A stretch of DNA of 64,000 bases from Micromonospora chokoriensis (GTDB taxonomy: Bacteria > Actinomycetota > Actinomycetes > Mycobacteriales > Micromonosporaceae): contig NZ_LT607409.1 in assembly GCF_900091505.1 (NCBI RefSeq), positions 682,001-746,000 of the forward strand. Direction: 5' to 3'. Each line of letters begins with the position of its first letter. The first letter of the stretch is position 1. A model generated the notes under the pieces. That model made no database searches, had not been told where the DNA came from, and saw only the letters and a program-made list of their open reading frames with translations. Positions 34,109 through 42,727 of this stretch are shown here, piece by piece. The position numbers were made by a program, and so were the translations under genes.

Positions 34109-35733
34109 CGTGTCTCCCGGAGGTAGTTCGGGCCGGTACGCAGGTAGTACTTGTTGATGTCGGCGCAGCCGAGCCGCTGCTTGGGCAGCAGGGTGCCGGC
34201 GGTGAGCATCCCCTTGACGGGCAGGTGGGCGGCCCGCAGGACCCGCTCGGTGAAGGTTCGCGCCGCGGGCCCGTCACCCCATCGGTCGCGGGCGGCGGCG
34301 AGCCGGGGTGCCAGCGCCTCGGCGGGCGACGGCACGGACAGCCCTCGGGCGGCCAGCGCGACCAGGGGCGCGGCGGCGGCCAGGTGCAGGGTGATGGTGA
34401 CGAAGACGTCGGCCAACTCCTGCGGGTCGCGCGCCCACATCCGGTCGTCGTCGAGGACGAGCCCGCCCGGGCCGCCGTGCCGCGCGTCGAGTCGGGCCCC
34501 GTCGTTGTCCTTGTAGAGCAGCCCGACGGTGCCGTCGGGGTGCACCAACAGGTGGATGTTCTGCGGGTGCGCCTCCAGGGCGATCCCGTGCCGGAGCCAG
34601 AGGTGGACGTGCCAGTCGAGCAGCAGGTCCAGGTAGGACCCCAGCAGCGTCACCGGCTGCTCGGGGCGGATTCGTTCGAGGACCGTTCCCGCCTCCGGGT
34701 CGGCCGCGGCGAGGGCCGCCACCGGCACCACGTGCACGTCCGCGAGATCGCGCGGGAACCGGCGCAGGAGGAAACTGCGCCGCTCGTCTCCGTCGACGTG
34801 CGCCCAGGTGCCCTCGTCGACGTGCCGGATCCGCCCGGCGAAGGTGGGTTCGGCGTCGGCGATCCGGTCGAGCAGCGCGGCGACGGCCGCGCCGTCCGCG
34901 AGTGAGCCCGGGCGCAGCGTACGTCGGTTGCGGGCGCCGAGGCTCGCGGTCGGCAGCGGCAGCTTGAGATGCAGGTACGGGTCGCGGTCCAGCGCGACCG
35001 TCCGCATGGAGAGGGTGGGTCGTACGGTGATCGCCGGCAGGTCCGTCACCGGTAGCGCGTGCCGTGTCGCGGTGACCGGGTGCACCGGGAACAGGACCTG
35101 GTCCGGTTTCTGCGCGGGCGGCCACCAGGACGGGAGGTCGCCGCTGAGCCGGACGCCCTCGGCGGGGGCGGCGTGCCACCGCAACGTGAACCGCGGGTGG
35201 TGTTCCGGGGCGTACCGGAGCAGTTCGTCGTCGTCGAGACCGTGCCGGCACCGGTCGGTGGGGTAGACCGGGTGGCCGTGGTGGGCGGCGAGCACGTCGT
35301 CCAGGAGCGCCGCCGGCAGACCGGTCGGAGTGACCGCGCGGTCGACGGCCACCTGAGCGAGCACCCGGGGCCGGTTGCCTGCGGCGAGCCGCCGGGCCCG
35401 CAGGTCGGCGCGACACTCGTCGCCGAAGTCCCGCCAGCCGGCCGCAGCCTCGGGGCTGCCGCTCGGGGCGAGCAGCGTCAACAGTCCTTCCAGCGTGTCC
35501 GTGCGGTGGGTGCCGCCGTCACTGTCGAGCAGCAGCACCGACGGCGCGGCGCTGCGGAGGGCCTGCTGGAACCCGTCCGCCCGCACCGGAACGCGTAGCA
35601 GACCGGCGGGGTGCGGCACCTCCCACCAGTCGGGGCCGTCGGGTCGGCCGGTGCGCAGCAGGCCGAGGTGATCCTCCCGCAGCAGCGCGTCGAGGACTCG
35701 GGTGAAGAGCTCCCGCTCGCAGTCGTCGGTCAC
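34105..35733 (-). CDS. IucA/IucC-family NIS siderophore synthetase (2)
   Basis: 542 residues from GTG 35733, which overlaps the upstream stop (GTGA); ATG 35748 is an alternative adding five residues. Signatures: LFPVHPVTATRHALP, TVRPTLSMRTVALDRDPYLHLKLPLPTASLGARNRRTL, HGIALEAHPQNIHLLVHPDGTVGLLYKDNDGARLD and C-terminal LPVKGMLTAGTLLPKQRLGCADINKYYLRTGPNYLR. Two synthetases imply two sequential condensations on a di- or tricarboxylate core, as in staphyloferrin or aerobactin assembly. Confidence 0.92.
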   Translation of the reverse strand: MTDDCERELFTRVLDALLREDHLGLLRTGRPDGPDWWEVPHPAGLLRVPVRADGFQQALRSAAPSVLLLDSDGGTHRTDTLEGLLTLLAPSGSPEAAAGWRDFGDECRADLRARRLAAGNRPRVLAQVAVDRAVTPTGLPAALLDDVLAAHHGHPVYPTDRCRHGLDDDELLRYAPEHHPRFTLRWHAAPAEGVRLSGDLPSWWPPAQKPDQVLFPVHPVTATRHALPVTDLPAITVRPTLSMRTVALDRDPYLHLKLPLPTASLGARNRRTLRPGSLADGAAVAALLDRIADAEPTFAGRIRHVDEGTWAHVDGDERRSFLLRRFPRDLADVHVVPVAALAAADPEAGTVLERIRPEQPVTLLGSYLDLLLDWHVHLWLRHGIALEAHPQNIHLLVHPDGTVGLLYKDNDGARLDARHGGPGGLVLDDDRMWARDPQELADVFVTITLHLAAAAPLVALAARGLSVPSPAEALAPRLAAARDRWGDGPAARTFTERVLRAAHLPVKGMLTAGTLLPKQRLGCADINKYYLRTGPNYLRETR

Positions 35734-36899
35734 GCGGCGATGGTCCACTGAAGGTCTCTGCGGAAGGCGGCCAGCGACTGCCGGACGGCGTGCTCGTCGG
35801 GGCCGACAGCGTGCAGCACCGCGAGGTAGTCCCGGTTCGTCCCGGTGTGCTCGGCGACGCGGCCCACCTCGCGCAGCGGATGGCAGGCCAGCCGGACGTC
35901 GCCGTCCACTGCCTCCACCCGCCCCGGCGCGGTGACCAGGCGGCCGGGGCGGTCCGCGCAGACGTACTCGACCTGGGCGTACCTGTCGACAGTGGCAGGC
36001 AGGTCGAGTGCGCTCAACGGCTCACCCAGGTGCAGGCGGATGACGTGCTCGAACAACGGCACGCCGAGCAGCTCAGCGAGGATCAGGTCCATCCGGTCGC
36101 CGATGAGCCGGTAATTGACCTCGATCAGCCGGACCCGGCCGTCGGAGACGACGTACTCGGTGTGACAGGCGCCGAAGCCGACCCCCAGCGCGTCGAGGCA
36201 CGCCCGCAACCGGGTGCTCTCGCGCTCCGCCGGGGGAGACCAGGCGAGGCTCTCCTCGGTGAAGGTCGGCGGCGGCCCGAGGCCGGTACGCCAACCGCCG
36301 ATCGAGGCCAGCGCGACTCCGTCGCCGAGGGTCTCGAAGGTCCGCAGCTCACCGGCGAGGTACTCCTCGACCACCAGGGCCACCTCCGGCCGACGGCCAC
36401 GGATCTCGGCGACCCGGGCGGTCAGCTCGGGCCGGTCGACCACCAGGTACGCGTCCTCGCTGGCCACCCCCGAGCGGGGCTTGACCACGGCCGGGAACAT
36501 CCCGGCCGGCACCTCCGGCACGGCACCGGGATCGATGGTGACGGTGCGTACCAGATCGAGCCCGGCAGCGGCGATCGCCCGGCGGGCCGCGGCCTTGTCC
36601 TTGCACAGACGGGCGGCGTCGGGGTCCTTGCCGGGCAGGCCGAGCTGTCGGGCGGCGATCGCGGTGGCCTCCTGGAGGTGGTCGCTATTGGACAGTAGCG
36701 CCACCGGCCGGGTCGGTGCGGTCGCCGCGACCACCGCAGCCGGGTCGCGGACCGCGCAGGCCGCCACCGGCACGTCCGCCGGCCACTCGGCGGGTCGGTC
36801 GGTCAGCACGGTGGCCGAGAGCCCGAGCGCCGACGCCGCCGGGAGGAGCCCCTCCACCACGGCGTCGGTGGGGTTGAACGCGGTCAGGTACAGCCGCAA
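35730..36899 (-). CDS. ATP-grasp ligase of the siderophore operon
   Basis: 389 residues, starting with TTG 36899, which is backed by GGAGG five bases upstream. ATP-grasp features: DAARLCKDKAAARRAIAAAGL (~93), FPAVVKPRSGVASEDAYLV (~135), VVEEYLAGELRTFETLG and the metal-binding RLIEVNYRLIGDRMD (~258-272). It forms an acyl-phosphate and joins a carboxylate to an amine. In this operon it likely attaches an amino acid to the NIS scaffold. Such a ligase alongside two IucA/C enzymes is less usual than hydroxamate pathways. Confidence 0.85.
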   Translation of the reverse strand: MRLYLTAFNPTDAVVEGLLPAASALGLSATVLTDRPAEWPADVPVAACAVRDPAAVVAATAPTRPVALLSNSDHLQEATAIAARQLGLPGKDPDAARLCKDKAAARRAIAAAGLDLVRTVTIDPGAVPEVPAGMFPAVVKPRSGVASEDAYLVVDRPELTARVAEIRGRRPEVALVVEEYLAGELRTFETLGDGVALASIGGWRTGLGPPPTFTEESLAWSPPAERESTRLRACLDALGVGFGACHTEYVVSDGRVRLIEVNYRLIGDRMDLILAELLGVPLFEHVIRLHLGEPLSALDLPATVDRYAQVEYVCADRPGRLVTAPGRVEAVDGDVRLACHPLREVGRVAEHTGTNRDYLAVLHAVGPDEHAVRQSLAAFRRDLQWTIAA

Positions 36900-36927
36900 C
36901 GACGCCTCCGTCGACCGCCGACAGTGG

Positions 36928-38184
36928 TCACGCCACGACCTTCACACCGTCCGCCGTCGGCTGCGCCGCCGAGTCGGGGGCGGCACCGGGAACGGGCGGA
37001 AAGCGCCGCTGGTGGGCCAGGCCGAGGACGACCCCGGCGACCACCAGCACGATGGCGGCGACCGCCACCGCCGGGTAGCCGACCCGGTCGGCCGCCGCGA
37101 GGCCGATGGACGCGGCCACGAACGAGCAGACCAGACCGAACGACGACAGGACGGTGAAGTCGGTGCCGCCGGTGTCGGGGCGCGAGTAGTCCATGTTGAC
37201 GGTGTAGAGCACCACGTTGGCGATCGTGTAGGCCACCATGAAGCAGCAGAGCGCGACGACCGTCGCGCCCAACGGCGCGCGACCGTTCATCAGCGGCAGC
37301 AGGAGCAGCGTCGACACCGTGAGGGACGCGCCGCCGACCACGAGGACGCCGCTGCGCCCGAACCGTCCGATGCCCAGACCGGCGACCAGACCGGCGACGA
37401 TGGCCGGCGCGCTGATCACCACCCCGGTGACCACGCCGATCCGGCCCAACGACCACCCGGCGTCGACCAGGGCGGGCGTGACCAGCGCGTACGCCATCCC
37501 CGCCCCGACGTAGACGAGCGGCACCACACCGAACGTCCACCACCGGCAGCCCGGCTGGCCGAACACCGACAGCAGCGCCCGGTAGGCGGTGCCGATCCCG
37601 GCCACCCGATCGGTGCGGGGTGGCTCCCGGAACCGCCACACCACCAACAGGCCGACCGCCGTCATCGCGGCCAGCAGGCCGATCGCCGGCACCCAGCCGA
37701 ACCGGTCGTAGACCAGGACGCAGGCGCCGCCGCCGAGCAGGTTGCCGAGGTAGCTGGCGGCGACCTGGATCCCGTTACCGGTCCCCCGGCTCGACTCGGC
37801 GAGCATCCGGACCGCGACGGCGTCCACGGCGATGTCCTGCGTGGCGGAGAAGAAGACGTACGCGGCGCAGATCGCGACGATCGGGCCGAGCGCGTCGGCC
37901 GGGTCGGAGAACGGCAGCAGCGCCAGCAGGGCGAGCACCAGGGCGCTCTGGAGCACGAGCAGCCAGGACCGGTAGTGGCCGCGGTGGCGCGAACCGTAGC
38001 GGTCCAGGATCGGCGCCCAGAGGAACTTGACGGGCCAGATCAGGCCGACGATCTGCAACAGGGCCAGGGTGTCCAGCGAGGTGCCGCCGTCGCGCAGGAT
38101 GGCGGTCAGACCGACGGTGATGAAGCCGACCCCGAGGTACTGCGTGACGTACAGCGCGGTCAGTGTGCCGAGCTTGCCCCTCAT
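36928..38184 (-). CDS. MFS transporter, siderophore export/uptake
   Basis: 418 residues with about 12 transmembrane segments. The start ATG 38184 overlaps the SIP stop (ATGA). The opening (LGTLTALYVTQYLGVGFITVGLTAILRDGG) and the loop ILDRYGSRHRGHYRSWL fit the AmpG/UMF-type MFS group. ATQDIAVDAVAVRML is the AmpG-like conserved acidic helix seen in siderophore and muropeptide carriers. Position in the operon suggests siderophore export or import of the ferric form; direction is not readable. Confidence 0.88.
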   Translation of the reverse strand: MRGKLGTLTALYVTQYLGVGFITVGLTAILRDGGTSLDTLALLQIVGLIWPVKFLWAPILDRYGSRHRGHYRSWLLVLQSALVLALLALLPFSDPADALGPIVAICAAYVFFSATQDIAVDAVAVRMLAESSRGTGNGIQVAASYLGNLLGGGACVLVYDRFGWVPAIGLLAAMTAVGLLVVWRFREPPRTDRVAGIGTAYRALLSVFGQPGCRWWTFGVVPLVYVGAGMAYALVTPALVDAGWSLGRIGVVTGVVISAPAIVAGLVAGLGIGRFGRSGVLVVGGASLTVSTLLLLPLMNGRAPLGATVVALCCFMVAYTIANVVLYTVNMDYSRPDTGGTDFTVLSSFGLVCSFVAASIGLAAADRVGYPAVAVAAIVLVVAGVVLGLAHQRRFPPVPGAAPDSAAQPTADGVKVVA

Positions 38185-38891
38185 GCGGCTTTCCAGTAGC
38201 CGAGGGAGGTGACCCGGTCCTTGTCGACACCCAACGTCCGCCGGATGTGTCGGGTGATGCCACGGGTGGTGGCCGCCTCGCAGGCCACCCAGTAGTGCCC
38301 CGCGCCGCCGGTCGGCAGGGCCGCGCAGACCGTGTCGACGAGGTGTTGGCCGTTGTCGCGCCGGGGCACCCAGGTGACGTCGTGGTGCGCTCGGGCGCGC
38401 AACGCGAGGGCCTTCTCGCCGTCGTGGGCGTACTCCAGCCATACCGTCGCCGGAATGTCGGCGCCCGCGTCGAGCAGGCTGTTCACGGCGGGCAGGGACG
38501 CCGCGTCACCGACGAGGTAGAGGTGCTCGGGCGCCGGGTCGGGCAGCTCGAACGCGCTGCCCTGGACCGTCGCGGCGATGGTGTCGCCGATCTGGGCGGT
38601 GGTGGCCCAGCGGGCGGCGCAGCCGTCGTGGATGGCGAATTCGACTGTGAATCGGCCGGTGACCGGGTCGGGGTCGACGAGTGTGTACGCCCGCTGGTGC
38701 GCCCGGCCGTCGTTGTCGAACCACAGCCGGATCCACATCGTCGGGTGCACCCCGCACGCCTCCAGCAGGCCGCCGCCGTCGAGCAGCAGCCGCTGGTAGT
38801 GACCGTCGATCGACTCGGTGCCCAGCACGGTCAACCGAAAGTCCCGGCCGCCCATGGCCTTGAGGACCAGGGCCTCCCAGTTCCGTTTCAC
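38181..38891 (-). CDS. Siderophore-interacting protein (FAD ferric-siderophore reductase)
   Basis: 236 residues, usual length for the ViuB/SIP family. FAD domain motif HQRAYTLVDPDPVTGRFTVEFAIHDG (R-x-Y-T/S, ~65-90) and NAD(P)H-side YLVGDAASLPAVNSLLDAG (~125-143), then HYWVACEAATTRGITRHIRRTLG and C-terminal GYWKAA. It reduces the ferric siderophore in the cytoplasm to free iron. First gene of the minus-strand operon, it starts 29 bp from the iron box, so repression by iron is expected. Confidence 0.93.
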   Translation of the reverse strand: MKRNWEALVLKAMGGRDFRLTVLGTESIDGHYQRLLLDGGGLLEACGVHPTMWIRLWFDNDGRAHQRAYTLVDPDPVTGRFTVEFAIHDGCAARWATTAQIGDTIAATVQGSAFELPDPAPEHLYLVGDAASLPAVNSLLDAGADIPATVWLEYAHDGEKALALRARAHHDVTWVPRRDNGQHLVDTVCAALPTGGAGHYWVACEAATTRGITRHIRRTLGVDKDRVTSLGYWKAA

Positions 38892-38919
38892 GCACCCCTC
38901 CAGGTAAGGTCATCCTTGG

Positions 38920-38938
38920 TTAGGGGAGGTTAACCTAA
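38920..38938. promoter_or_regulatory. IdeR/DmdR1-type iron box
   Basis: TTAGGGGAGGTTAACCTAA matches 16 of 19 positions of the actinobacterial iron box TTAGGTTAGGCTAACCTAA. It lies between the divergent SIP operon and the acyltransferase gene. A single DtxR-family repressor dimer pair here could switch off both transcripts when iron is plentiful. Confidence 0.88.
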
Positions 38939-38972
38939 GTTAGGCAGTGGAAGGAACAGAGGACAGCGCCCG

Positions 38973-39533
38973 ATGACGTACCTGGAGAAGATCGCCGGTC
39001 TGGGCGAGCTGTCATTGGTGACCGTGGACCCCGACCGCCACGCCGCACTCCTGCACGGCTGGGTGACCCTTCCCCGCAACTCCTTCTGGGGCATGGGGTC
39101 ACACACGGTGGACGAGGTGCGCGAGATCTACGCCTTCGTGGACAGCCTGCCGACGCACCACGCGTACCTGATCATGGTCGACGCGGAACCGGTCGGCCTC
39201 TTCCAGACCTACCAGCCCGAGGCGGATCCGGTCGGCGAGCGCTACCGCGTCCAGCCCGGCGACGTGGGCATGCACCTGCTGCTCAGCCCGGACCGGCGCC
39301 TGGCCCGCGGCCTCACCAACGTCGTCGGCCCGGCCCTCGCCCGCTTCCTGTTCCGCGACCCGTCCGCCCGGCGGATCGTGGTCGAGCCGGACGTCCGCAA
39401 CCACCTCGCGCTACGCCGGCTGGAGATCGAGGGGTTCACCTTCGACTCGGAGATCGACATGCCCGACAAGCGGGCCCAGCTCGCGTTCCTGACGCGCGAC
39501 CGGTTCGAGGCGAACCACCCCACCCCGGCCTGA
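38973..39533 (+). CDS. GNAT-family siderophore acyltransferase (IucB/AlcB-like)
   Basis: 186 residues. GNAT features: DEVREIYAFVDSLPTHHAYLIMVDAEPVGLFQTYQP, then DVGMHLLLSPDRRLARGLTNVVGPALARFLFRDPSARRIVVEPDVRNHLALRRLEIEGF. The latter is the acyl-CoA-binding pattern of IucB, RhbD and MbtK-like acyltransferases that acylate hydroxylysine or a similar amine. It is divergent from the synthetase operon across the shared iron box, so it probably tailors the same molecule. An amine hydroxylase, its usual partner, is not seen. Confidence 0.85.
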   Translation: MTYLEKIAGLGELSLVTVDPDRHAALLHGWVTLPRNSFWGMGSHTVDEVREIYAFVDSLPTHHAYLIMVDAEPVGLFQTYQPEADPVGERYRVQPGDVGMHLLLSPDRRLARGLTNVVGPALARFLFRDPSARRIVVEPDVRNHLALRRLEIEGFTFDSEIDMPDKRAQLAFLTRDRFEANHPTPA

Positions 39534-39551
39534 GCGCCTGGACGGCGGGCG

Positions 39552-40169
39552 TCAGCTGTTGGCGCTCCAGAAGCCGATCAGGGTCGCGGTCCACCAGCCC
39601 ACCTGGGAGACGGTGGCCGCGCCGACGCCGGCCAGCAGAGCCGACCAGGGCGGCGGGCCGTCCACGGCGGTGAGTCGGTCCCGGACACGGCCGAGGAACA
39701 ACCCGTTGACACCCACCGCCAGCACCGCGAACAGCTTGACCCAGACCAGCCCGGACGACGTGTCCGGGCCCAGGGCCGCGCCGCTGACCAGGAGACCCAC
39801 CAGGCCCAGCCAGATGAGCAGGTGCACGCCGCGTGCGGCGGTCAGCACGTTCCCGAGCGACTCCCGGCGGAACAGCCAGCGGAGGCTGATCCAGTCCACC
39901 GTCAGCACCGCGCCGAAGCCCACCACGAGGCAGGTCAGGTGGCAGAAGAGGGCGACCATCCGCCCACCCGGGGAGAGGGTGACGTGTGGCGCGACCAGGA
40001 TCGCGAACAACCACCCGGCGCTCATCGCCAGGATCGAGGCGACGATCGCGGTCCGCCCGGCGGCGCGACGGTGACCGCCGCGCCACCGCACGGTCGGCGA
40101 CGCCTCGGCACGGTGGGCCGCCGGTGACACCCGGGTCGGGGTACGGACGGCGGTGCGCAGCTCGGACAC
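39552..40169 (-). CDS. Polytopic membrane protein of unknown function
   Basis: 205 residues. A charged N-terminus (~1-38) is followed by four or five hydrophobic helices (AIVASILAMSAGWLFAILVA, MVALFCHLTCLVVGFGAVLTV, GVHLLIWLGLVGLLVSGAAL, VWVKLFAVLAVGVNGLFLG, and a last one ending GWWTATLIGFWSANS). The H-x-L-I-x-L-G-L pattern recalls small DUF2269/YqhA-like or copper-type membrane proteins, but I do not assign it. It follows the DUF305-like gene without a gap. Confidence 0.75.
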   Translation of the reverse strand: MSELRTAVRTPTRVSPAAHRAEASPTVRWRGGHRRAAGRTAIVASILAMSAGWLFAILVAPHVTLSPGGRMVALFCHLTCLVVGFGAVLTVDWISLRWLFRRESLGNVLTAARGVHLLIWLGLVGLLVSGAALGPDTSSGLVWVKLFAVLAVGVNGLFLGRVRDRLTAVDGPPPWSALLAGVGAATVSQVGWWTATLIGFWSANS

Positions 40170-40841
40170 TCAGTCGACCCGCGGAGCGCCGGGCCGGCCG
40201 TCCAGAGCGCTCAGCTCGGCGGCCCGTGCCTGCTGCATCCGGCCGGCGAGCGCCTTCAACTCCGGGCTACCTCCGGCGGTCTGCTCGCCCCGGCACAACA
40301 CGACCGTCTGCGCGAGGTGCGCCCGCAACAGGGCAGCCGCCCGGGACGGCACCTCGGCGTCGGGCGTGGCCCGCAACTCGTCCAGACTGGCAGCGGTGAC
40401 CATGCCGGGCATCTGATGCCCCTCGTGGATGTTCAGCTCCGGAACGTTGCCTGCGGCGAGGATTGCGCGCAGGTCCCGCAACTCGGCCCGGTGCGCCTGC
40501 CGGAGGTCGCCGAGGAGGCCCCGCAGTGACGGGTCGGCCCCCGTCGGCCGGGTGTCGAGGTGGTCGATCAGCGCGAGCGCGCCCTCGTTCATCGGGATCA
40601 GCAGTTGGATGAAGGCGTCGTCGGTGCCGTTGAGCACCACGGGCACGGTCGGCACGGCAGCGGGCGGGGCGGCCGCCGTCGACGGAACGGCGGCCGACCG
40701 GTCCGCCGCCCGGTCGGCACGGCCCCAACCCTGGCTGAGACCGACGGCCAGCGTCGTCGCGACCAGGGTCGCGACGACGCCGACGATCCGCCGGACACGG
40801 CCGTCGACCCCGGAGCGTCCGACGGTGACCGGCGGCTCCAC
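40170..40841 (-). CDS. Secreted/lipid-anchored DUF305-like protein
   Basis: About 223 residues. The start is uncertain: GTG 40841, or TTG 40859, which overlaps the stop of the upstream sigma-glycosidase gene (TTGA). One transmembrane/signal segment, IVGVVATLVATTLAVGL, is followed by a Pro/Ala spacer. The two helical halves (DAFIQLLIPMNEGALALIDHLDTRP and PSRAAALLRAHLAQTVVLCRGEQTAGG) match DUF305 ferritin-like spacing, but the usual HH metal ligands are replaced (MNEGAL). HEGHQMPGMV in the middle may still bind metal. It is translationally coupled to the sigma-GH fusion. Confidence 0.7.
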   Translation of the reverse strand: MEPPVTVGRSGVDGRVRRIVGVVATLVATTLAVGLSQGWGRADRAADRSAAVPSTAAAPPAAVPTVPVVLNGTDDAFIQLLIPMNEGALALIDHLDTRPTGADPSLRGLLGDLRQAHRAELRDLRAILAAGNVPELNIHEGHQMPGMVTAASLDELRATPDAEVPSRAAALLRAHLAQTVVLCRGEQTAGGSPELKALAGRMQQARAAELSALDGRPGAPRVD

Positions 40842-40855
40842 CGGCGCGGGCCCGC

Positions 40856-42727
40856 TCAACGGGCGGCCTGGAAGGCGCGGCCGACCGCTGTCGTCCGGGT
40901 TCCGCTGCTGAACAACCCGGACCGGTCCTTGTCCGTCGCCGGCAGGCCGAACCACGCGTAGCGCTGGACGTAGGAGAGCTGACCGAGCATGGCGGTGGCC
41001 GCCGTGAGGAAGGCCGCCTGCTGTTCCTGGCTGGGGAACTGCGCACCGCCGCCGTCGAAGCGGATCAGGGCGAACTCCGTCAACCAGATCGGTTTGCGGT
41101 ACCGCTGGTGGACAGCCTGGAGGTACTGCCGCAGTTGGTCGACCGCGGCGGCGGTCGCGAAGTCGGCACCGAACCAGTGCACGGTGATGAAGTCCACCCG
41201 GTGGCCTCGGGCCTGGGCGCCGGTCATGAACCGGTCGAGCCAACCCTGCGGGTCGGGCGCGCCGACGGCGACCGCCGGGCTGCCCAGTCTGCTGCCCGTC
41301 GCCATCAACTGTGGCCACAGGTCGAGCGCCTGCTCGACGGTCATGTTCGCCTGCTCGGGCATGTCCGGCTCGTTGAAGGTGAGCAGATCCGGCCCCGCCG
41401 CCTTCGCCTTGGCCAGTTCCGGGGCCGTGACGTTCTCCGCACTGCGGATCATGGGCACGAACGTGACACCCCTCGGGGTGCTGATCCCCGGGTGCTGGGT
41501 GCCCCAGGTGTAGTACCAGCCGGCCTTCGAGGCCGCGAGCGCCTGGCTGGCCCCGGCGAAGTTCCACACTCCGACGCCCTTGCGGGCGGAGCTGACCGCC
41601 GGGGCGACCGGGGCCTTCGACGAGGGCCGTGCGCTCGGCGACGGGGCGACGCTCGGCGGGGCGGCGACGGTCGGCGCCGCGGACGGCGGAGCGGCCCAGG
41701 ACGGTGCGGACGGATCGTCCGGCAGGATCACAACCGCCGTGGTGATGGCCAGGACGGCCGCGGCCACACCTGCGGTCAGCGATGGGATGAGACCACGGGG
41801 GCGGTTCATCGCGAGGTCGACGACGCTGGGACCGCCGCCCGCGTCGGAGGGCGCGGTCGGCCCGGCACCGGGTGCGGCCGTCGAGCCCGGAGGCCCGACG
41901 ACCTGCGCGGCGGCGGTCGGCGCGGCCGCGCCCGGCACGTGGGCGCTGAGGCCCGCCGGCAGCGGCAACATCGGCAGGCCGGCGAGCAGCCGGTCGATCG
42001 GCAGCAGCGTGGCGCCGAGTTGACCGCACACCGCGCAGTCGCGGACGTGCCGGGCCAGTCGTTTGCGCCAGAGCGGGCTGGGCGTGCCGTCCCACTCGGC
42101 GGTCACGGCCCGCAGGTCCGGGCAGCCCGGTCGGGCACGCAGCGCGCGTACGACGCCACGGGCGCTCTGGATCTGCTCCTTCATCCGGTGGACGCGCACC
42201 GCGACGTGCCCCGGTGACAGTCCGAGCGCGTCGGCGACCTCGTTCCGGGCGATCTCGCCGGTCTCCTCCAGCCACCACAGCGACAGCAACTCCTGGTCGT
42301 CCGGGTCCAGCCAACGGGTCGCCTCGGCGACCTCCCGCCGCTGGTCGGTGAGGCCGAGCCGGAGGATGGTCATGCCAGCGAAGTCGGAGGCGGGGTCGGG
42401 CACGTTGTGGATCGCGTCCAGCCCGGCGTCGCGGTTGAGCGCGACGCGTCGGCGCTGTTCCCAGTCGCGCACCTGGCGGATGGCGATCGCCACCAGCCAC
42501 GATCGGTACGCCGCCGGGTCGTTGAGCGCGGGCAGGTGCCTGATGACCCGTACCAACGTCTCCTGGACCACGTCGTCGACGTCGGCGTGACCGCGCAGCG
42601 CACGCCCGACGATGTTGTAGACCAGCGGTAGCGAGGCCGCGACGACGTCATCGAGGGCGCGCTGGTCGCCCTGTCGGGCCGCGACGACCAACCCGGCATC
42701 GGGTAGTGCTCGACCGGCTGGCGACAT
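40856..42727 (-). CDS. ECF sigma factor fused through a membrane helix to a GH128-like glycosidase
   Basis: 623 residues from ATG 42727; AGGAG lies eight bases upstream, while GTG 42736 is too close to it. Residues ~10-190 are an ECF sigma factor: region 2 DVDDVVQETLVRVIRHLPAL ... YRSWLVAIAIRQVRDW, and region 4 LSLWWLEETGEIARNEVADALGLSPGHVAVRVHRMKEQ. A zinc-finger-like HVRDCAVC (~H227) follows, as in anti-sigma-like extensions. One transmembrane helix (~318-336) and a Ser/Pro/Ala linker lead to ~390-623, an Asl1-like/GH128 barrel with LLTFNEPDMPEQ (acid Glu) and PIWLTEFALI (nucleophile Glu). The topology places the sigma inside and the glycosidase outside. ECF groups with such C-terminal extensions are known in actinobacteria; the glycan sensed is unknown. 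Confidence 0.88.
   Translation of the reverse strand: MSPAGRALPDAGLVVAARQGDQRALDDVVAASLPLVYNIVGRALRGHADVDDVVQETLVRVIRHLPALNDPAAYRSWLVAIAIRQVRDWEQRRRVALNRDAGLDAIHNVPDPASDFAGMTILRLGLTDQRREVAEATRWLDPDDQELLSLWWLEETGEIARNEVADALGLSPGHVAVRVHRMKEQIQSARGVVRALRARPGCPDLRAVTAEWDGTPSPLWRKRLARHVRDCAVCGQLGATLLPIDRLLAGLPMLPLPAGLSAHVPGAAAPTAAAQVVGPPGSTAAPGAGPTAPSDAGGGPSVVDLAMNRPRGLIPSLTAGVAAAVLAITTAVVILPDDPSAPSWAAPPSAAPTVAAPPSVAPSPSARPSSKAPVAPAVSSARKGVGVWNFAGASQALAASKAGWYYTWGTQHPGISTPRGVTFVPMIRSAENVTAPELAKAKAAGPDLLTFNEPDMPEQANMTVEQALDLWPQLMATGSRLGSPAVAVGAPDPQGWLDRFMTGAQARGHRVDFITVHWFGADFATAAAVDQLRQYLQAVHQRYRKPIWLTEFALIRFDGGGAQFPSQEQQAAFLTAATAMLGQLSYVQRYAWFGLPATDKDRSGLFSSGTRTTAVGRAFQAAR

Noticed and set aside
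36214..38199. A 661-codon open frame on the plus strand opposite the ATP-grasp and MFS genes
   Set aside because: It is antisense to two well-recognised genes. The reading is low-complexity Arg/Gly/Asp/His and reflects third-position GC bias.
32513..39533. Assignment as a desferrioxamine (des) cluster
   Set aside because: There are two synthetases and an ATP-grasp ligase but no monooxygenase, and the decarboxylase is of the alanine-racemase-like fold rather than DesA's.
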